A stretch of DNA of 64,000 nt from Bradyrhizobium sp. sGM-13 (GTDB lineage: Bacteria > Pseudomonadota > Alphaproteobacteria > Rhizobiales > Xanthobacteraceae): contig NZ_JAGWDK010000002.1 in the NCBI RefSeq assembly GCF_018398875.1, positions 400,401 to 464,400 on the forward strand, read 5' to 3'. The translations under genes and the position numbers were made by a program. Under the pieces are notes generated by a model. That model was not told the origin of the DNA. It did not search any database and was given only the letters and a program-made list of their open reading frames with translations. This document shows positions 37,568 to 46,994 of this stretch, piece by piece. Numbering within the stretch: position 1 is the first letter of the stretch; every line of letters starts with the position of its first letter.

Positions 37568-38722
37568 ATGACACCGACTTTCAGACTAGTTCCAACGATT
37601 GCGCTGGCGGTCGCCTTGCTGAGTGGTGCCGCCGAAGCTCAAACCATCAAAATTGGTGTTAATGAACCGCTCACCGGCGCATTCGCCGCGTCCGGTACCT
37701 ACGTCGTCAACGGAGCCAAGATCGCAGCCGATGAGATCAACGCAAAGGGCGGCATTCTCGGCAAGAAGCTCGAGCTCGTCATCGAGGACAATAAGAGCAA
37801 TCCAACGGAAGCAGCCGCCGTCGCCGAAAAGCTGATCACCAGCGACAAGGTGCCGGTCCTGATGGGGGCGTGGGGCTCGAGCCTGACGCTCGCCGTGATG
37901 CCCAAGCTGATGGAATACGAAACGCCGATGGTGGTCGAGACTTCCTCGTCAGGCAAGATTACCACGACCGGCAATCCCTATATTTTCCGTATCTCGCCGC
38001 CGTCGGCGATCGAGGCCGCGGCGTTCAAGGGGATTGTCGATAAGCTCGAACTGAAGAAGGTCGATTTCCTTGTCATCAACAATGACTGGGGTCGCGGCAC
38101 CGCTGAAGACTTCAGCAAGATGATGAAGGAAAAGGGGATCGCGGTCGGGGCCATCGAGACCATGGACCAGGGCGCCCAGGATATGAGCGCGCAGCTTTCC
38201 AAGCTGAAGGGCACCGATTCCGAAACCATCATCGTGACCACAGCGGTGGACCAGCTCACATTGATCTTCAAGCAGGCCGCCGCACTCGGCCTCAAGAAGC
38301 GCATCATCACCACCGGCGGCTCGCAAAATCCGGATCAGATCATCGCGCAGGCCGGTGCTGCGGCCAACGGTACCATGCATCTGACGACCTTCCTGCCCTG
38401 GTTCCCAGACAAGACGCCGAACCCGGAAGCGACCAACTACTTCATCGCCGAATGGAAGAAGCGCGGCTACGACTTCGCCGGCTGCACCGAGAGTTTTCGT
38501 GGCTATGACGGTATTCGCACCGCGGCAGCGGCGATCGAAAAGGCGGGCAAGGCGGAGCCTGCGGCGATCAAGGCGGCTCTGTGGGATATCAAGGTGAAGG
38601 GCCTGAACGGCGACATCGTGTTCCGCAAGTCCGGTCCCGAAGGCAAGGAAAGCGGCCAGAGCCAGCCCAACGTCTATCTCATCGAAATCACCGACGGCAA
38701 GATCGGCATGAAGACGCTCTGA
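37568..38722 (+). CDS. ABC transporter substrate-binding protein, branched-chain amino acid type
   Basis: A 384-residue Leu/Ile/Val-type receptor (type I periplasmic fold). The signal peptide runs from ATG 37568 to about residue 23 (ALLSGAAEAQ), and the mature protein starts TIKIGVNEPLTGAFAASGTY. An upstream in-frame start exists but has no signal peptide context. GRGTAEDFSKMM and YDGIRTAAAAIEKAG are typical later regions. It heads a complete five-gene transporter directly after molybdenum hydroxylase complex 1; in such positions LIV-type receptors often bind aromatic acids, amides or urea rather than amino acids. Confidence 0.9.
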   Translation: MTPTFRLVPTIALAVALLSGAAEAQTIKIGVNEPLTGAFAASGTYVVNGAKIAADEINAKGGILGKKLELVIEDNKSNPTEAAAVAEKLITSDKVPVLMGAWGSSLTLAVMPKLMEYETPMVVETSSSGKITTTGNPYIFRISPPSAIEAAAFKGIVDKLELKKVDFLVINNDWGRGTAEDFSKMMKEKGIAVGAIETMDQGAQDMSAQLSKLKGTDSETIIVTTAVDQLTLIFKQAAALGLKKRIITTGGSQNPDQIIAQAGAAANGTMHLTTFLPWFPDKTPNPEATNYFIAEWKKRGYDFAGCTESFRGYDGIRTAAAAIEKAGKAEPAAIKAALWDIKVKGLNGDIVFRKSGPEGKESGQSQPNVYLIEITDGKIGMKTL

Positions 38723-38792
38723 CGTCACGTTACTGACCGGCGGGGCAGCGGCAGACCGCGGCCCTCGCCGGCATAGGGATCCGGGAGCCACC

Positions 38793-39665
38793 TTGAGCGA
38801 GTTTTTGCAACATCTGATCAACATGCTGGTGCTCGGCGGCACTTATGCGCTGCTGGGCATCGGACTGACATTGATCTTCGGCATCATGAATGTCGTGAAT
38901 TTCACGCATGGGGTGCTGTACACGTTCGGCGCCTACATTATGTTCATCGTGGTGCATCAGCTCGGGATTAACTTCTTCCTGGCACTGCCGCTCGCCGTGT
39001 TGGCCGGCTGGCTTCTTGGCGCGGCGATCGAGCTGACCCTGCTGCGGCCGCTGCGCGGCTCCGACATCGACACGACCATGCTGGTTATGATCGGCGCCTG
39101 GATCGCGATGCAGTCCGGAGCGCTGTGGATTTGGGGTGGCGTGGCCAAATCGGTGACGACGCCGTTTCCCGAGGCGCCGCTGGTGCTGGGACCGGTCTCG
39201 GTATCCTGGCTGCGGCTGTTCGTGCTCGCAGCGGCGGCGATGCTGATCGTCGTCACCTATCTCCTGATCAACAGGACAAAGCTCGGCTGTGCGATGCGGG
39301 CGACGTTTCAGGATCAGGACACCGCCTCGCTGATGGGCGTCAATGTCGACCTGATCTACACTTCGACCTTCGCGATCGGTTCGAGCCTTGCCGCCGCGGC
39401 AGGCGCGCTGCTCGGTCCCGTCTACGTGATCTTCCCGCAGATGGGCGATCTCGCCGCCGTCAAGGCGTTCGCGATCGTGATCCTCGGCGGGCTCGGCAAC
39501 ATCACCGGCGCGGTCATTGGCGGCTTCATCCTGGCTTTGGCGGAGGAACTGGGCGCGGGCTATGTTTCGTCGGGGTACCGCGACGCCATGGGCTTCTTGA
39601 TCATTATCGCGGTTCTGATTTTCAAGCCGACTGGACTTTTCGCGCGTTCGGAGCGCGTCGGATGA
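38793..39665 (+). CDS. ABC transporter permease, LivH type
   Basis: A 290-residue permease with about eight hydrophobic segments. The start is TTG 38793, with GGGAG five bases upstream, and the first residues SEFLQHLINMLVLGGTYALL match LivH proteins; no ATG gives a complete first helix. The conserved NVVNFTHG near 31-38 and the cytoplasmic loop near residues 165-185 (AMRATFQDQDTASLMGVNVD) are family landmarks that contact the ATPases. It overlaps the LivM-type gene by four bases. It pairs with LivM to form the channel. Confidence 0.92.
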   Translation: MSEFLQHLINMLVLGGTYALLGIGLTLIFGIMNVVNFTHGVLYTFGAYIMFIVVHQLGINFFLALPLAVLAGWLLGAAIELTLLRPLRGSDIDTTMLVMIGAWIAMQSGALWIWGGVAKSVTTPFPEAPLVLGPVSVSWLRLFVLAAAAMLIVVTYLLINRTKLGCAMRATFQDQDTASLMGVNVDLIYTSTFAIGSSLAAAAGALLGPVYVIFPQMGDLAAVKAFAIVILGGLGNITGAVIGGFILALAEELGAGYVSSGYRDAMGFLIIIAVLIFKPTGLFARSERVG

Positions 39666-40708
39666 AGTCAGCACTCGCCATTCTCTCGGTCGTCGCGTTT
39701 GCATCGGTGCCGTTCTGGCTGCGCGATCCGTATCTCATGAACGCATTGATCACGACCGGCATCTTCATCATCGGAGCGATGAGCCTCAATCTGCTGCTTG
39801 GGTTCACCGGTCAGCTCAGCCTCGGTCACATCGCGTTCTTCGGCATTGGCGCTTATGTCAGCGCATTGACCTCACTTGGTTTCGATGTGGGCTTGCCCTT
39901 CGGCTTTCGCATTGTTCACGCTCCCTGGCCGCCGATCGTGGGCTTCGTGTTGGCCATCGTCGTTGCGGGATTATGCGGATATCTCGTGGGGCTGCTCTCG
40001 TTTCGCGTTCGCGGCGCCTATTTCGTGATCGTGACGATTTCCTTTGCCGAAGTGGTCCGCCTAGTGGCGCTGAATTGGGTTGAGCTGACGCAGGGCCCGC
40101 TGGCGCTGACCAACGTTCCCTTGATGACGATCGGATTGCCGGGTCTCGGAGATCTGACCCTCCGCACCAAGCTGCAGAACTATTACCTCGTGCTTGCCGT
40201 CGCGGTCGTGACCTACGTGCTGATCTCGCGACTGGTCCATTCGCATTTCGGCCGCGCCATGCGCGGGCTGATGGAAAACGAAACGCTGGCGGTATCCGTT
40301 GGCATCGACGTGACAAGGACACTCACGCTGGCGGCGGTGATCTCGGCCGGGATCGCGGGCGCAGCCGGCAGTCTTTACGCGCACTACATCCGGATCATCG
40401 ATCCCGAGGTGTTCGCCTTCATCAACACGGTGACGATGGTGATCATGGTCATCACCGGCGGCAAGGGGTCGCTCGCCGGTCCCGTCGTCGGCGGCATGAT
40501 CTTCGGACTGTTGCCTGTATTCCTGCGTCCGATCATGGCACCGGAGGCGCAATGGATCGCGTATGGTGGCGTGCTAATCGTCATCCTGTTCGTATTGCCG
40601 CGCGGCATCGTTCCGTCGCTGGCGTTACGATTTGCGAAACGGCGGAGCCGGCCCGAAAAGGCTGCTCCGGTCGCCTTTTCCGAGCGAAGCGTCAAGGAGC
40701 ACGCGTGA
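39662..40708 (+). CDS. ABC transporter permease, LivM type
   Basis: A 348-residue permease starting at ATG 39662, overlapping the LivH stop; the much longer frame upstream is only a shadow of LivH. The LivM-specific NLLLGFTGQLSLGHIAFFGIGAY region is at about residues 42-64, and the coupling region (RAMRGLMENETLAVSVGIDV) near 200. The last 30 residues are a basic cytoplasmic tail (KRRSRPEKAAP). It ends in TGATG with the ATPase gene. The set binding protein, H, M, G, F is complete and unbroken. Confidence 0.92.
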   Translation: MKSALAILSVVAFASVPFWLRDPYLMNALITTGIFIIGAMSLNLLLGFTGQLSLGHIAFFGIGAYVSALTSLGFDVGLPFGFRIVHAPWPPIVGFVLAIVVAGLCGYLVGLLSFRVRGAYFVIVTISFAEVVRLVALNWVELTQGPLALTNVPLMTIGLPGLGDLTLRTKLQNYYLVLAVAVVTYVLISRLVHSHFGRAMRGLMENETLAVSVGIDVTRTLTLAAVISAGIAGAAGSLYAHYIRIIDPEVFAFINTVTMVIMVITGGKGSLAGPVVGGMIFGLLPVFLRPIMAPEAQWIAYGGVLIVILFVLPRGIVPSLALRFAKRRSRPEKAAPVAFSERSVKEHA

Positions 40709-41490
40709 TGACGCCTGCTGCGACCGCATTGAAGGTAGAAAAGGTTGCCGTACACTTCGGCGGGCTCGTTGCGCTCTCGGACATGAACTTTACGGTCGGC
40801 GAGGGCGAGATCGTCAGCCTGATCGGGCCTAACGGCGCCGGCAAGACGACGGCTTTCAACGTCGTCACCGGTTTCCTGGATCCAACCCACGGCGCCGTGA
40901 GCTATCGCGGGACGGCACTCAATGGACGGAAGCCGCATCAGATCGCCGAACTCGGACTGATCCGTACCTTCCAGCGCACCAGCGTGTTTCCGAACGACAC
41001 CGTTTACGACAATCTGCTGATCGGGCTGCATCGCCAGGGGAAGGTGAGCCTTCTCGAGGCCATTCTGGGCCTGCCGCGCGCCCTGTCGTCACAGCGGCGT
41101 TTGCGGGAGCGCGCCAGCGAACTGGTCGAATGGGTTGGTCTCGAACGCCGCGCCCACGATCTTGCAGGCTCGCTGTCTTATGGCGAGCAGCGTCTCGTCG
41201 GCGTGGCGCTTGCGCTTGCCGCCGAGCCATCGATGCTGCTGCTCGACGAGCCTGTCTCCGGTATGAACGCTTCGGAAACTCACACCTTCGTGCAGTTGGT
41301 CCGCAACATCAGGGATCGCGGCGTCACCATCCTGCTGGTCGAGCACGACATGCCGATGGTGATGAGCGTCTCGGATAGGATAGTGGTGCTGAACTACGGC
41401 CGGATCATTGCCGAGGGACCGCCGGACGTGATCCGGAACGACCCGGCTGTCATCGAAGCCTATCTCGGGCAGGGGGCGACACGTGCTTGA
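40708..41490 (+). CDS. ABC transporter ATP-binding protein, LivG type
   Basis: A 260-residue ATPase begun at ATG 40708, which shares one base with the LivM stop and has AAGGAG nine bases upstream. Walker A GPNGAGKTT is at about 39-47; the ABC signature is LSYGEQR (about 157) in place of LSGGQ, which is normal for LivG; Walker B is LLLDEPVSGM (about 178). LivG proteins carry a longer insert (VFPNDTVYDNLLIGLHRQGK) between Walker A and signature, seen here. It works as a heterodimer with LivF. Confidence 0.92.
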   Translation: MTPAATALKVEKVAVHFGGLVALSDMNFTVGEGEIVSLIGPNGAGKTTAFNVVTGFLDPTHGAVSYRGTALNGRKPHQIAELGLIRTFQRTSVFPNDTVYDNLLIGLHRQGKVSLLEAILGLPRALSSQRRLRERASELVEWVGLERRAHDLAGSLSYGEQRLVGVALALAAEPSMLLLDEPVSGMNASETHTFVQLVRNIRDRGVTILLVEHDMPMVMSVSDRIVVLNYGRIIAEGPPDVIRNDPAVIEAYLGQGATRA

Positions 41491-42187
41491 GATCCGCGAG
41501 ATGGTGTGTAGCTATGGCGGGGTCACGGCTCTCCGCGGCATTTCGCTGGAGGTCAAGGCTGGGCAGCTTGTCGCCCTGATCGGCGCCAACGGCGCCGGCA
41601 AGAGCACCACGCTTCGCGCGATCTCCGGGCTCGTTGCGCCGCGTTCGGGATCGATGCTGTTCGAGGGCAAGGACATTGCGGGCGCCAAGCCGCCGCGCGT
41701 AGTGGCCTCAGGGATCGCACATTGTCCGGAAGGACGGCGGGTATTTCCGCATATGACGGTCGAGGAAAATCTCGACATGGGAGCCTATCTGCGCAGCAGT
41801 GCCGCCGAGATATCGGCAGACCGCGACCGGATCTATGCCGAATTTCCGCGCCTCGCCGACCGCAAGCGGCAGGCGGCCGGCACCTTGTCTGGTGGCGAGC
41901 AACAGATGCTGGCGATCGGCCGGGCGCTGATGTCACGGCCGCGCTTGATCATGTTCGATGAGCCTTCGCTAGGGCTTGCGCCCAACATCGTCGAGCGGAC
42001 TTTTGCCATCATTCGCGGCATCCGCGATGCCGGAACGACGGTGCTGCTGGTGGAGCAGAACGCGTTTGCGGCGCTCGAGATGTGCGACCACGCCTATCTG
42101 CTGGAAGGTGGCCGCATCGTTCTGTCCGGATCAGGGGCCGACATGATCGAGAACGAGCACGTGCGAAAGGCCTATCTTGGCGGGTGA
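41483..42187 (+). CDS. ABC transporter ATP-binding protein, LivF type
   Basis: A 234-residue ATPase starting at GTG 41483, eight bases inside the LivG gene. Walker A GANGAGKST is at 33-41, the signature LSGGEQQ near 134-140 and Walker B MFDEPSLGLAP near 155-165, where SLGLAP is diagnostic for LivF. It completes the LIV-type importer linked to molybdenum hydroxylase complex 1. The Rieske gene begins within its last eleven bases, which suggests co-translation of that protein with the transporter. Confidence 0.93.
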   Translation: MLEIREMVCSYGGVTALRGISLEVKAGQLVALIGANGAGKSTTLRAISGLVAPRSGSMLFEGKDIAGAKPPRVVASGIAHCPEGRRVFPHMTVEENLDMGAYLRSSAAEISADRDRIYAEFPRLADRKRQAAGTLSGGEQQMLAIGRALMSRPRLIMFDEPSLGLAPNIVERTFAIIRGIRDAGTTVLLVEQNAFAALEMCDHAYLLEGGRIVLSGSGADMIENEHVRKAYLGG

Positions 42188-42548
42188 GCGGCCCGAAACG
42201 GCGGCGTTGTCAGGCAACGAGCAATGGATGCCGGTCTGCGGGCTTAGTCGGCTGATTTCACAAACGATTGTCTGTATCCGCGTGACCGGCGTCGATTTGA
42301 TCCTGATCTGGAGCGAAGGACGCGCGGTAGCCTGCGAACGGATGTGTCCGCACGAACAGGCTGACCTCAGTCTCGGACACCTGTCAGGAGGACGCCTGTT
42401 CTGTCCCCGTCACGCAGCCTCGTTCGATCTCCGTAACGGCCAGATTTCCTACGGCTGGCCGAGCCGGCCGTTGCGGCTATACCCGGTCCAGATCAGGGAC
42501 GACCAGGTCTGGATGGATGCAGGCGCGATCAAGTCGCCCATGACTTAG
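42177..42548 (+). CDS. Rieske [2Fe-2S] ferredoxin-like protein
   Basis: A 123-residue soluble protein containing one Rieske domain: C57-x-H59 (CPH) and C76-x2-H79 (CPRH) are the cluster ligands, separated by 16 residues. It is the size of ring-hydroxylating-dioxygenase ferredoxins or a NirD-like domain. The TTG at 42177 overlaps LivF; an ATG at 42228 is the main alternative and would still keep the cluster motif. No oxygenase partner is encoded nearby, so it may carry electrons to or from the hydroxylase or flavoprotein in this region (inference). Confidence 0.8.
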   Translation: MAGERPETAALSGNEQWMPVCGLSRLISQTIVCIRVTGVDLILIWSEGRAVACERMCPHEQADLSLGHLSGGRLFCPRHAASFDLRNGQISYGWPSRPLRLYPVQIRDDQVWMDAGAIKSPMT

Positions 42549-42555
42549 GCAATGG

Positions 42556-43416
42556 CTATAGGACGAGCTTGCGGGCGATATCGACAAGCGCGCCGTCAGG
42601 ACGCCGCAGCTCGCTGAGGATGCTGAAATGATCTGCGCCTTCGATCGGGCAAAGCCTGCCTGGCGCGCCCGCGGCTACGCGAGTTTCATGAAGCTGGATT
42701 GAATCGAAAACCAGTGCCGGCAGTTCGGCCGTGCCATAGGCGATGTCGAGGCGCTTGTGAACGGCGGGCAGGCGAAGCGGCGAAAGACTTGCGATTTCCT
42801 GGTCGGTCAGCTTCAGCGCATTGTTCAGCCCCGTATCGCGGATAGGTGCGAGATCGTATACGCCGGAAATTGCCAGTCCCGCCGTGATGCGCGGGTGATC
42901 GAGCGCCATTGCGACGAGATGGGCGCCGGCCGACCAGCCCGAGAGCACGATGGGCCCGGCGATGCCGTATGATGCTCCGTTTTCGGCCAGCCAATCGAGC
43001 GACAGGGATATCTCCGTCACGATCTCAGTCAACGAAGCGTCGGGAGCCAACGAATATCCGGGAATGGCAACCGACCAGCCGTGCGCTGCGACGCCTTCGA
43101 CCAGCATGGCAAACACTTCGCGCGAATTGCGCTGCCAGTAACCGCCGTGCAGGAACACCAAGCAGGGTGCTGTCATCTCGGCGGCTGGATAGAGATCGAT
43201 CTTCGTCTTTTCGCGGTCGCCATACGTCAGATCCAGAAACGATCTACGGCTGGCGCGAAGCGCTTCGGACAACTGGTTTCTTTCCGCGATCAGTGCTGCG
43301 CTGTTCTTCACCGCCGCATTGTTATCATAGGCGGCGTCGCGCTCCGCTTGGGAAAGCGCAGCCCAGTTCAGCCGGGGATCGAGAATTCTATCCTTGGTCG
43401 CCGAGATATCAGTCAC
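42556..43416 (-). CDS. Alpha/beta hydrolase, formamidase/esterase-like
   Basis: A 286-residue alpha/beta hydrolase started at GTG 43416, eight bases after a good GGAG; the frame continues upstream to a TTG at 43464 with no ribosome site. The oxyanion motif HGGYW is near residue 90, the nucleophile elbow GWSAGAH has S162, and the catalytic histidine is H263 (GADHFSI). The layout, including SGVYDLAPI and LKLTDQEIASLSPL, resembles bacterial kynurenine-formamidase-like and carbamate/amide esterases. It is convergent with the Rieske gene (eight bases apart). In this context it could cleave formamide or carbamoyl products of ring opening (inference). Confidence 0.82.
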   Translation of the reverse strand: MTDISATKDRILDPRLNWAALSQAERDAAYDNNAAVKNSAALIAERNQLSEALRASRRSFLDLTYGDREKTKIDLYPAAEMTAPCLVFLHGGYWQRNSREVFAMLVEGVAAHGWSVAIPGYSLAPDASLTEIVTEISLSLDWLAENGASYGIAGPIVLSGWSAGAHLVAMALDHPRITAGLAISGVYDLAPIRDTGLNNALKLTDQEIASLSPLRLPAVHKRLDIAYGTAELPALVFDSIQLHETRVAAGAPGRLCPIEGADHFSILSELRRPDGALVDIARKLVL

Positions 43417-43464
43417 GCACGTCACTCCTGCAGAAACGTTGCCATTTAAGTCGCTGAGAGACAA

Positions 43465-43799
43465 TCACCAGTATATGGCGCTGCCAGTCCCCGCAATCGA
43501 AAGAAGAAGGAGCAACTACTGACACTCCAGGTCCTGGGAGTCGCAGATACCTCTGTCGGGGTCGGATCTGGATCTGGCTGCGGCCGGCCGTACTTCCAAA
43601 GTAAAGGTCAAATTGTAGATCGGCATGCCGCCACATTGGGCAGGCTGTGATTTCCATTAGTCGTCCTTATGCCCGGCATTTTAACTTCCGATTTTACAAT
43701 CTGATTTCTCCGTCGCTACGCTTCGTCATCAACCCGGTCGCGCAACGAACGAGCCGGTTGGAAGAGCAAGCTGGTCCATGAACGCGAACGGAGAAAACG
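43465..43799. other. Intergenic region without a recognised gene
   Basis: About 335 bases divergent between the formamidase-like gene and the polyamine-type transporter. No ORF with family resemblance and no convincing -24/-12 or -35/-10 pair was seen. The promoters of both operons should lie here, but I cannot place them. Confidence 0.5.
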
Positions 43800-45146
43800 A
43801 TGTTCGATGACGACAATGGCGCCGCGAAAGGCTCTTCGCCCACGCTCTCGGCGAAGAAGAAAGGCATTTCAAGACGCGCGCTGCTCAAGGCTGGAGCGGC
43901 TGCGACGGGTGTGGCGCTCGGATCCGAAGCTATCAGCGGATTTCCGACCATCTGGGCGCAGGAGATCAAGGATATCGAACTCCGGCACGTCGGTGTTTCC
44001 TATTCAGTGGTCAAGGCAATCGGCGACCAGGCTGCAAAAGACCTTGGCTTCAAGGTCACGATGCAGAACCTCGACACGTCGGCTGCGATCAACCGTTTCA
44101 TCAGCCAGCCCGACTCGGTCGATATCGCCGACCTCGAGGGATGGCAGGCCAAGCTCGCTGCCAAGCGCGGCGTGATCCAGGGTATCGAGGTGAAGAAGAT
44201 CAAGGAGTTCGACAACATCCTGCCGATCTTCACCAAGGGCGAAATCGACGGCCACAAGATTCCGCGGCAGGGCATTTCTCCCTATGAGGCGATGTATATC
44301 GCAAAGCCTAACGCAACCGAGTTGCATGATGGCGTTACTGAATGGGCGACCTTCCTGCCGCAAGTCTATAACGCCGACTCGATCGGCTATCGTTCCGATC
44401 TTGTCGGTCGCGAGGTGACCGAATGGAAGGATCTGATCGACCCGAAATTCAAGGGCAAGGCGGCGATCCTCGATGTCCCGGCGATCGGCATCATGGACGC
44501 TGCGCTCTGCTTCGAAAGTGCCGGCCTGATCAAGTACGGCAACAAAGGCAACATGACCAAGCAGGAGATCGATTTCACCTGCGACAAGCTGATTGAACTG
44601 AAAAAGGCGGGTCAGTTCCGCGCGACGTGGACCACCTTCGACCAGTCGGTGCAGTTGATGGCGGCGGGCGAGGTCGTAATCCAGTCGATGTGGTCACCGG
44701 CGGTTGCCGCTGTCCGCGTCAAGGAAATCCCCTGTGTCTACGCGCCGGTCAACGTCAAGAATGGCAAGGAAGGCTATCGCGGCTGGTGCAACGGCATGGG
44801 CCTGATGAAGCACCTGACCGGCAAGAAGCTCGATGCGGCCTACGAATATCTCAACTGGTATCTGTCGGGCTGGCAGGGTGGCTTCGTCGGCCGCTACGGT
44901 TATTACAGCCCGGTGCCGTCGACAGCCAAGAAGTTCCTGACCGCGGCGGAGTGGGACTTCTGGTACGACGGCAAGCCTGCGCCATCGGTCATCAACGATC
45001 CCTATGGCGTGCCGATGGAGAAGGCCGGCACCAAGCGGGACGGCGGTTCATTCCTCGATCGGGTCAAGAACATCTCTTGCTGGAACACGCTGATGGATGA
45101 AGCGGCCTACATGAACAAGCGTTGGAACGATTTCAAGATCGCTTGA
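43800..45146 (+). CDS. ABC transporter substrate-binding protein, spermidine/putrescine type
   Basis: A 448-residue PotD-like (extracellular solute-binding family 1) protein with a twin-arginine signal after a charged 22-residue leader (ISRRALLKAGAAATGVALG, residues 23-41). The mature protein (from about 55) has two lobes typical of this fold. It is longer than E. coli PotD, and Trp/Tyr-rich regions (WTTFDQSVQLM, YLSGWQGGFVGRYGYYSP) may line the pocket. It heads a four-gene importer followed by molybdenum hydroxylase complex 2 and an amidase. A GC-rich stem (45164-45169 with 45182-45187) follows the stop and could raise binding-protein mRNA over permease mRNA. Confidence 0.9.
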   Translation: MFDDDNGAAKGSSPTLSAKKKGISRRALLKAGAAATGVALGSEAISGFPTIWAQEIKDIELRHVGVSYSVVKAIGDQAAKDLGFKVTMQNLDTSAAINRFISQPDSVDIADLEGWQAKLAAKRGVIQGIEVKKIKEFDNILPIFTKGEIDGHKIPRQGISPYEAMYIAKPNATELHDGVTEWATFLPQVYNADSIGYRSDLVGREVTEWKDLIDPKFKGKAAILDVPAIGIMDAALCFESAGLIKYGNKGNMTKQEIDFTCDKLIELKKAGQFRATWTTFDQSVQLMAAGEVVIQSMWSPAVAAVRVKEIPCVYAPVNVKNGKEGYRGWCNGMGLMKHLTGKKLDAAYEYLNWYLSGWQGGFVGRYGYYSPVPSTAKKFLTAAEWDFWYDGKPAPSVINDPYGVPMEKAGTKRDGGSFLDRVKNISCWNTLMDEAAYMNKRWNDFKIA

Positions 45147-45235
45147 GGCCAATCGGCCTGCCGGCGCCGGACGGGCGTCGGCGGCGCGGAAAATGTTGTT
45201 CGGAGTTCCAGAATGAAGAGCAGTCAGGCCAGGTG

Positions 45236-46096
45236 ATGCAGCGACCAAATTTGAGTGCATGGCTATACGTCACGCCGCTGATGCTGGTGCTGGTCCCCTT
45301 TTTCCTGCTGCCGACCCTTGTCGTGCTGGTCGCGAGCTTCTTCGAGACCGATGGCTTCGGTGGGTTGTTGCCGACGCTTACGCTATCGAACCACGTCGAC
45401 GTGCTCACATCGGCGCAGACCTTCCTTCTTTATGTGACGACGCTCAAATTTGCGATCCTGACCTGGCTTTTCACGCTGATCATCGGATTCCCGGTCGCAT
45501 ACTTTCTGGTCTTTCACGTCAGGAGCCAGTTGCTCGCGATCGGCCTTTTTCTGATCTGCACGATCCCGTTCTGGACGTCGAACATCATCCGGATGATTTC
45601 CTGGATTCCGCTGCTGGGAAAGGAAGGGCTGGTCAACTCGACGCTGCTCGGCATCGGCGTCATCCGGGAGCCCCTTGAAGTGCTGCTCTATTCAGGGCTC
45701 GCAGTCGTCATCGCCTATGTGCACCAACTGACGATCTTCATGGTGGTGCCGATCTTCAATTCGCTGGCGCGCATCGACAAGCGGGTGGTCGAGGCGGCGC
45801 TCGATGCCGGCGCCAGCCGGCTCGACGTGATGCGTTATATCATCATTCCGATGTCGAAGAGCGGCATTGCGCTCGGATCGACCTTCGTGATCTCGATCGT
45901 GATGGGCGATTTCTTCGTGGTCAAGGTGATGTCCGGCGGCGGTTCCGCCTCGGTGGTCAGCGCGTTCTACGAAAATGTCGGCGTGCTGCAATATCCGGCC
46001 GCGGCGGCGAGCGCCGTGCTGCTCACCCTCGTTCTCATTGCCATGATCGCCCTCATCCTGCGCGTCGTCGATATCCGCCGGGAGATCACGCAATGA
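45236..46096 (+). CDS. ABC transporter permease, PotB type
   Basis: A 286-residue permease placed at ATG 45236 (GTG 45233 is adjacent in frame). The N-terminal helix LYVTPLMLVLVPFFLLPTLV is preceded by a short cytoplasmic tail, as in PotB; about six helices follow. The EAA loop reads EAALDAGASRLDVMRYIIIP near 188-207. It overlaps the PotC-type gene by ATGA. With that subunit it forms the channel of the polyamine-type importer. The 90-base gap after the binding protein gene holds a GC-rich stem-loop. Confidence 0.9.
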   Translation: MQRPNLSAWLYVTPLMLVLVPFFLLPTLVVLVASFFETDGFGGLLPTLTLSNHVDVLTSAQTFLLYVTTLKFAILTWLFTLIIGFPVAYFLVFHVRSQLLAIGLFLICTIPFWTSNIIRMISWIPLLGKEGLVNSTLLGIGVIREPLEVLLYSGLAVVIAYVHQLTIFMVVPIFNSLARIDKRVVEAALDAGASRLDVMRYIIIPMSKSGIALGSTFVISIVMGDFFVVKVMSGGGSASVVSAFYENVGVLQYPAAAASAVLLTLVLIAMIALILRVVDIRREITQ

Positions 46097-46986
46097 CGGT
46101 CGCTCTCGGCGAGGCTGACATGCCAATGATCAGAAGGCGGCGGATTTCCGCGGTCGCGCGCGGCGACCGTCACCCCTGGACCTTCTACGCGCTCGCCACC
46201 GTCTTCATCCTCTACGTCGCTGCCCTCTACGGCCCGATGATCTGCATCTACCTCCTGTCGTTCCAGGATATCCGCGGCGGCCTGGTGTTTCCGATGAAGG
46301 GCCACTCGCTGCACTGGTTCATCGATCTGTTCACGCAGGTGCGCACCGGCGACGTCAAGGGATCGTTCGATCGCTCGATCAAGCTTGCGGCGCTGGTCAC
46401 AGTGATCACACTCGTGGTCTCACTGATGGCCGGCCTGGCGTTTCGCCGCCGCTTTCTTGGCGATACGGTAGTGTTCTACCTGATGATCGGCAGCCTTGTA
46501 GCGCCCGGATTGGTGCTCGGCCTCGGCATTGGCCTCTTGTTCCAGTGGATCGGCATCAGCCCGAGCTGGTACACGTCCGCGCTCGGTGCGCAATTGTCCT
46601 GGACGCTGCCGTTTGGCGTGCTCGTGATGTTCGCCGTGATGTCCCGCTTCAACAGCGCATGGGAGGAGGCGGCGCGAGACCTGGGCGCCAGCCGCTGGCA
46701 AATCATCAGGCTGGTGGTCATCCCTGTGCTGGCGCCGGGCCTTGTCGCGGTCGCGTTGTTCGGTTTCACGCTCTCCTATGATGAATTCGCCCGCACACTG
46801 CAGACCGCGGGCTCGCTCAATACCTTGCCGCTGGAGATCTGGAGCATGACGCTGAACGTCACTTCGCCGTCGCTCTATGCGCTGGGCACTGTCACCACGA
46901 TCGTGTCCTTCATCATCATCGGTGCCTGCATCGGCGCCATCATTGTCATCAACAAGCGCCGCGGCATGCGCGCGACGGGTCATTGA
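46093..46986 (+). CDS. ABC transporter permease, PotC type
   Basis: A 297-residue permease with a 30-residue basic cytoplasmic N-terminus (MIRRRRISAVARGDRH) before the first helix. The EAA-loop sequence EAARDLGASRWQIIRLVVIP is near residues 195-214, and LSYDEFARTLQTAG is characteristic of PotC-type subunits. It starts within the PotB stop (ATGA), and its stop overlaps the possible TTG of the ATPase gene. It completes the heterodimeric channel. Confidence 0.91.
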   Translation: MTVALGEADMPMIRRRRISAVARGDRHPWTFYALATVFILYVAALYGPMICIYLLSFQDIRGGLVFPMKGHSLHWFIDLFTQVRTGDVKGSFDRSIKLAALVTVITLVVSLMAGLAFRRRFLGDTVVFYLMIGSLVAPGLVLGLGIGLLFQWIGISPSWYTSALGAQLSWTLPFGVLVMFAVMSRFNSAWEEAARDLGASRWQIIRLVVIPVLAPGLVAVALFGFTLSYDEFARTLQTAGSLNTLPLEIWSMTLNVTSPSLYALGTVTTIVSFIIIGACIGAIIVINKRRGMRATGH

Positions 46987-46994
46987 GGTCTGGA

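Noticed and set aside
43695..43700. TACAAT as -10 box before the polyamine-type transporter
   Set aside because: No acceptable -35 element at 16-18 bases upstream.
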